DNA of 64,000 bases from DASYAN01 sp963727755 (GTDB lineage: Bacteria > Chloroflexota > Ktedonobacteria > Ktedonobacterales > Ktedonobacteraceae). This document shows positions 61,372 through 64,000 of this stretch, in pieces. Where the stretch lies: contig CAVSHN010000016.1 in assembly GCA_963727755.1 (NCBI GenBank), forward strand, positions 1 through 64,000, written 5' to 3'. Position 1 is the first letter of the stretch, and each line of letters begins with the position of its first letter. The position numbers and the translations under genes were made by a program. The notes below the pieces were generated by a model. The model saw nothing but the letters and a program-made list of their open reading frames with translations, was not told where the DNA came from and searched no databases.

Positions 61372-61982
61372 ACATTTTCTTCTGAGAACTGCCGTAGTAA
61401 CTCGCAATAACATGTCCCTGTCGCAATAAACGACAGAGAACGCCTTGCTTCATCCAATGCATTCAAACAAATAGAGAGCCGTTCAGCAGGCCAGAGAGCC
61501 TCTGCCTTATCTGCCCACTCAACGATACAGACACCAGAACCAGGATTATAAAAATAATCCTCAAACCCTAAATCAATAATCTCATCAGCATCGTCCAGCC
61601 GATATAAATCAAAATGATAGAGACGATGCACTTTGGATTGTGCACACCCTGATTGCTTGATAACATTATCAGCAATATCAGTTCCATCACAAGTACTCTG
61701 GCATTGACTTCTATACTCTTTGAGAAGTGTAAACGTCGGACTACTGATCACATCTGTAATATGTAGACCTCTTGCTAGTCCCTGGGTAAAGGTAGTCTTG
61801 CCAGAACCGAGTTGCCCTTTGAGTAGTATCAACTCACCCCCACGCAATAATTCTCCCAGACGCATACCTAAATGTTGCGTCTGGGCAGAACTATCGCTGA
61901 TAATATTCAGAGTACAGGCTGACTCCTCGTGTGAATACTCAATCATAATACCGCTTTCCAGCATCATTGTATGTCCTACCAT
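61359..61982 (-). CDS. tsaE: t6A biosynthesis ATPase TsaE
   Basis: 207 residues from ATG 61982 (GGGAGGAG about 14 nt upstream; ATG 62048 and later Met codons are alternatives). Walker A LLKGQLGSGKTTFTQGLARG, then SSPTFTLLKEY, and Walker B-like YHFDLYRLDDADEIIDLGFE, VCIVEWADKAEALWP. TsaE binds the TsaB-TsaD dimer and drives cycling by ATP hydrolysis. An insertion of about 25 residues (CQSTCDGTDIADNVIKQSGC) with two Cys precedes the conserved YHFDLYR and is unusual. Confidence 0.92.
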   Translation of the reverse strand: MVGHTMMLESGIMIEYSHEESACTLNIISDSSAQTQHLGMRLGELLRGGELILLKGQLGSGKTTFTQGLARGLHITDVISSPTFTLLKEYRSQCQSTCDGTDIADNVIKQSGCAQSKVHRLYHFDLYRLDDADEIIDLGFEDYFYNPGSGVCIVEWADKAEALWPAERLSICLNALDEARRSLSFIATGTCYCELLRQFSEENVCDY

Positions 61983-62118
61983 TTTTGAGGAGACTCCCTC
62001 CTCTGCCCTCTGCTCAACCTGCCACAAAAGCAAGAGAATTTCTATCACTCTGCTATAGAAAACAGCTGTCAGCGAGATTCATTATAACATACAGCCTACC
62101 AGTAGCTCACAATCCGAC

Positions 62119-62595
62119 CTAGCGAAGTTTGGCCCCACAGCTACGGCAATAAAGAGCATTGGATCGAAGAGGATTGCCACATTGTGGGCACTTCTGCGTT
62201 GCCTGTCCCTGCGCTCCAGTCTGTGAAGAGTCGGAGGGGGTAGATGGAGAAATAGGTGGTGGAGCATAGTTCGTTACTGGCGCTGGAGTCAGTTGACTCA
62301 TTGGATACGGCTCATCTTTGATTTCTTGCAATTGAGTTTCACGCGTTTTCAAATCGTGATCCAGTTCATAAATGCTCGCACAGACACGCGAGAGTTGTGG
62401 GTCAGAGAGTGTGCCTTGTCGATAGATAGTCATAGCCACCTGACTCAGATCCCCTAACAACTGCTGTCTCTGCTGCAGGAGTTTGTCAATCTCACTCTGC
62501 TTGTTGCGAACACGTAATTGCTTCTGAGCCTCCCAGCCTGTGCGACTGACAGCTGAGTTAACAAAGTTCTTTGCAGATTCTAGAAAATCACTCAT
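62119..62595 (-). CDS. Zinc-ribbon protein with helical N-terminus
   Basis: 158 residues. The first 95 form helices (RNKQSEIDKLLQQRQQLLGD), a Pro/Ser-rich linker (APPPISPSTPSDSSQTG) follows, and the end is a four-cysteine zinc ribbon (KCPQCGNPL and YCRSCGAKL). Proteins of this plan (helix, linker, zinc ribbon) are common in Chloroflexota and Actinomycetota with unknown role, perhaps as adaptors. ATG 62595 has GGAAGG 10 nt upstream. It lies between yraN and tsaE on the same strand. Confidence 0.8.
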   Translation of the reverse strand: MSDFLESAKNFVNSAVSRTGWEAQKQLRVRNKQSEIDKLLQQRQQLLGDLSQVAMTIYRQGTLSDPQLSRVCASIYELDHDLKTRETQLQEIKDEPYPMSQLTPAPVTNYAPPPISPSTPSDSSQTGAQGQATQKCPQCGNPLRSNALYCRSCGAKLR

Positions 62596-62663
62596 CTATT
62601 TTGTACCTTCCAATGTTTAGTAGTGCCCTAGGCCACAGACACCGACCAATGTATTGCCCGAAA

Positions 62664-63206
62664 CTATCCTTCAGTAACAGCATGCTGATAGATACGGATC
62701 TCCTGCAATTTCCCGCTTGTACTCAACTGTACTGCAACAACGTCAATACGCCATGATCGTTCAGCACAATCATGAAGACCAAGATAGAAGATGGCAGTCT
62801 GAATCAACTTGCGCTGCTTGCGCACAGTTACCGACTCTTCGGGCAAACCATAGGCATTACCACGGCGAGTTTTGACTTCTACAAAAACCAGATCATGCCC
62901 GTGTTCAGCAACAAGATCAATCTCCCCATAACGACAGCAAAAATTGCATTCCAGGATGCGATAACCAGCCCGTACCAGTTCCTCAGCAGCCAAGCGCTCA
63001 CCCGTTCGGCCAAGTCCATGAGCAGCTACCTTTTTTGGTAGCTTTGTCTCCCTCTCCTTGATACGACACCTCTTCCCACTATAAATAACTACGTTGTGCA
63101 CGCCACTATGTTGTACACTATTAGCAAAGAATAGCGCACGTACTGGATGATTGCAAGAGGCCATCACAGCATTTCTGAGAGAGATGCAACAACCAGCAGA
63201 GACCAT
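62664..63206 (-). CDS. YraN family (UPF0102) protein
   Basis: The recognisable part is about 120 residues: GLGRTGERLAAEELVRAGY, then CCRYGEIDLVAEHGHDLVFV, EVKTRRGNAYGLPEESVT and KQRKLIQTA. This is the restriction-endonuclease-like fold of YraN with its E-D-ExK set (E of GEIDLV, D, then EVK), thought to act on DNA. The start is unclear: the frame is open to 63206, giving 60 extra residues of no clear family; a start closer to KKVAAHGLG would be expected, but no ATG, GTG or TTG with a good ribosome site is found there. A lost start or indel is possible. Confidence 0.8.
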   Translation of the reverse strand: MVSAGCCISLRNAVMASCNHPVRALFFANSVQHSGVHNVVIYSGKRCRIKERETKLPKKVAAHGLGRTGERLAAEELVRAGYRILECNFCCRYGEIDLVAEHGHDLVFVEVKTRRGNAYGLPEESVTVRKQRKLIQTAIFYLGLHDCAERSWRIDVVAVQLSTSGKLQEIRIYQHAVTEG

Positions 63207-63321
63207 CGACGCTTCCCACCTATTCGTGTTAAAATAGGCCCGACGACGGCTCTTAGAGCGTAAATATCAACGGATACTATATTTCGATAGACTTGTCAGT
63301 AAAGACTAAAGGAGGTCAGTC

Positions 63322-64000
63322 ATGTCAGGACATTCAAAGTGGGCACAGATTCGCCGTTCAAAGGGCGTCAATGACGCTCGTCGAGGACAACTTTTCACCC
63401 GGCTGGGCCGCGAAATCATGGTCGCCGTACGCGAAGGTGGCAGCGGAGACCCCAATGCGAACTTCCGCCTACGTATGGCCGTACAACGCGCACGCGACGC
63501 CAATATGCCTTTGGAAAATATTGAGCGTACCATCAAGCGTACACTGGGCGGTGCAGAAGGCCATAGTCTGGAAGAGATTATCTATGAAGGCTATGGGCCA
63601 GGGGGCACTGCGATCCTCGTTCAGACACTTACAGAGAATCGCAACCGTACCGTTGCAGAAGTTCGCAACGCATTCCACCGCAATGGCGGAAATATGGGTG
63701 AAACTGGTTGCGTGAACTGGCTTTTTGAAGCCAAAGGAGTTATCGAAGTCGAACTGCAAAACCGTGATCCCGATGAAGTTTCTCTAGAGGTCATCGATTT
63801 CGGAGCCGATGATGTTGAACCCGCAAATCCTGGAGACGAGATACTAACAGTATATACAAGCCCAACAGATGTGGAAAAAGTACGCAAGGCACTAGAAGCC
63901 AAGAAATATAAGGTATTGAAGTCGGAAAGTATCATGGCCCCCAAAACTAAAGTTGAGTTGGCCGATGAAAAAGTAGCGCACCAAGCCATTCGCTTGATCG
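63322..64000 (+). CDS. yebC: YebC/PmpR-family protein, partial
   Basis: ATG 63322 with AAAGGAGG 7 nt upstream; the frame runs past the right edge (226 codons visible of about 245 expected). MSGHSKWAQIRRSKGVNDARRG is the diagnostic N-terminus, followed by IIYEGYGPGGTAILVQTLTENRNRT, here quoted in parts as YEGYGPGGTA and LTENRNRT. YebC proteins act as transcription regulators or as ribosome-rescue factors at proline stretches. In many bacteria yebC lies just before ruvC, which may follow outside the window. Confidence 0.95.
   Translation, partial: MSGHSKWAQIRRSKGVNDARRGQLFTRLGREIMVAVREGGSGDPNANFRLRMAVQRARDANMPLENIERTIKRTLGGAEGHSLEEIIYEGYGPGGTAILVQTLTENRNRTVAEVRNAFHRNGGNMGETGCVNWLFEAKGVIEVELQNRDPDEVSLEVIDFGADDVEPANPGDEILTVYTSPTDVEKVRKALEAKKYKVLKSESIMAPKTKVELADEKVAHQAIRLI

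Overview
The window looks like a chromosomal segment of a Ktedonobacteria-type Chloroflexota: base composition near 50% G+C, several multidomain Ser/Thr kinases (with FHA, zinc-ribbon, PP2C or extracellular lectin-like parts), Pro/Thr-rich wall-spanning linkers, a ROCO (LRR-Roc-COR) protein, a CHAT-STAND protein, many family-less membrane or coiled-coil proteins, and small IS200/IS605-type elements. The assignment rests on gene style, not on a marker gene. No rRNA, tRNA or CRISPR array was found.

Layout. 0-5.4 kb: end of a YbjQ-like gene, a frameshifted kinase-FHA gene with a long Thr-Pro linker, a coiled-coil membrane protein, and oligoendopeptidase F broken by three single-base insertions. 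5.6-9.5 kb: a TnpB unit with an overlapping ribbon-helix-helix gene and a probable guide-RNA end, a membrane protein, a tyrosine recombinase (one frameshift) and the tail of a dead flavin oxidoreductase gene. 9.6-17 kb: membrane protein, then on the minus strand a CHAT-STAND protein followed after 7 nt by a CPBP membrane protease, preceded by a ROCO protein and a small membrane protein; this resembles a regulated-death or defence cluster. 17-25.4 kb: lipoprotein, kinase-PP2C fusion, MutY, PIG-L deacetylase, kinase with extracellular lectin-like domain, SDR oxidoreductase. 25.4-30 kb: a 468-bp element that looks like a stand-alone IscB omega RNA (HEARO type) without iscB, then a class A PBP and a repeat-bearing membrane protein. 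30-39 kb: a two-gene PIN-like module, UvrD-like helicase, Mrp ATPase, TPR protein and two lineage-specific proteins. 39-45 kb: lipase-like hydrolase, peptide-binding lipoprotein, single-domain response regulator, ThiF/MoeB-like enzyme. 45.3-50.5 kb: a 939-residue protein made largely of about 46 twelve-residue repeats, then a repeat-rich gene-poor stretch with 91-bp tandem repeats, a dispersed repeat, two identical 68-bp palindromic elements, and a second omega-RNA element with one 68-bp element sitting in its end hairpin. 50.5-56.6 kb: MetG, a methyltransferase, two short inverted-repeat elements, a double-glycine-leader peptide gene, a membrane protein, a gene remnant and a HigBA-type toxin-antitoxin pair. 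56.7-64 kb (minus strand): the t6A set tsaE-tsaB-rimI-tsaD with a ROK kinase (one frameshift), a SpoU/TrmH-type methyltransferase, YraN and a zinc-ribbon protein; yebC starts at the right edge on the plus strand.

Two themes stand out. First, RNA-guided nuclease elements are present as one protein-coding TnpB unit and two RNA-only IscB-type elements, both of the latter inserted exactly before an ATGA; the first separates a ribosome binding site from its start codon. Second, at least eight single-base frameshifts hit otherwise well-conserved genes, so either the consensus sequence carries indel errors or these genes are recently broken; products are called here from the rejoined frames.
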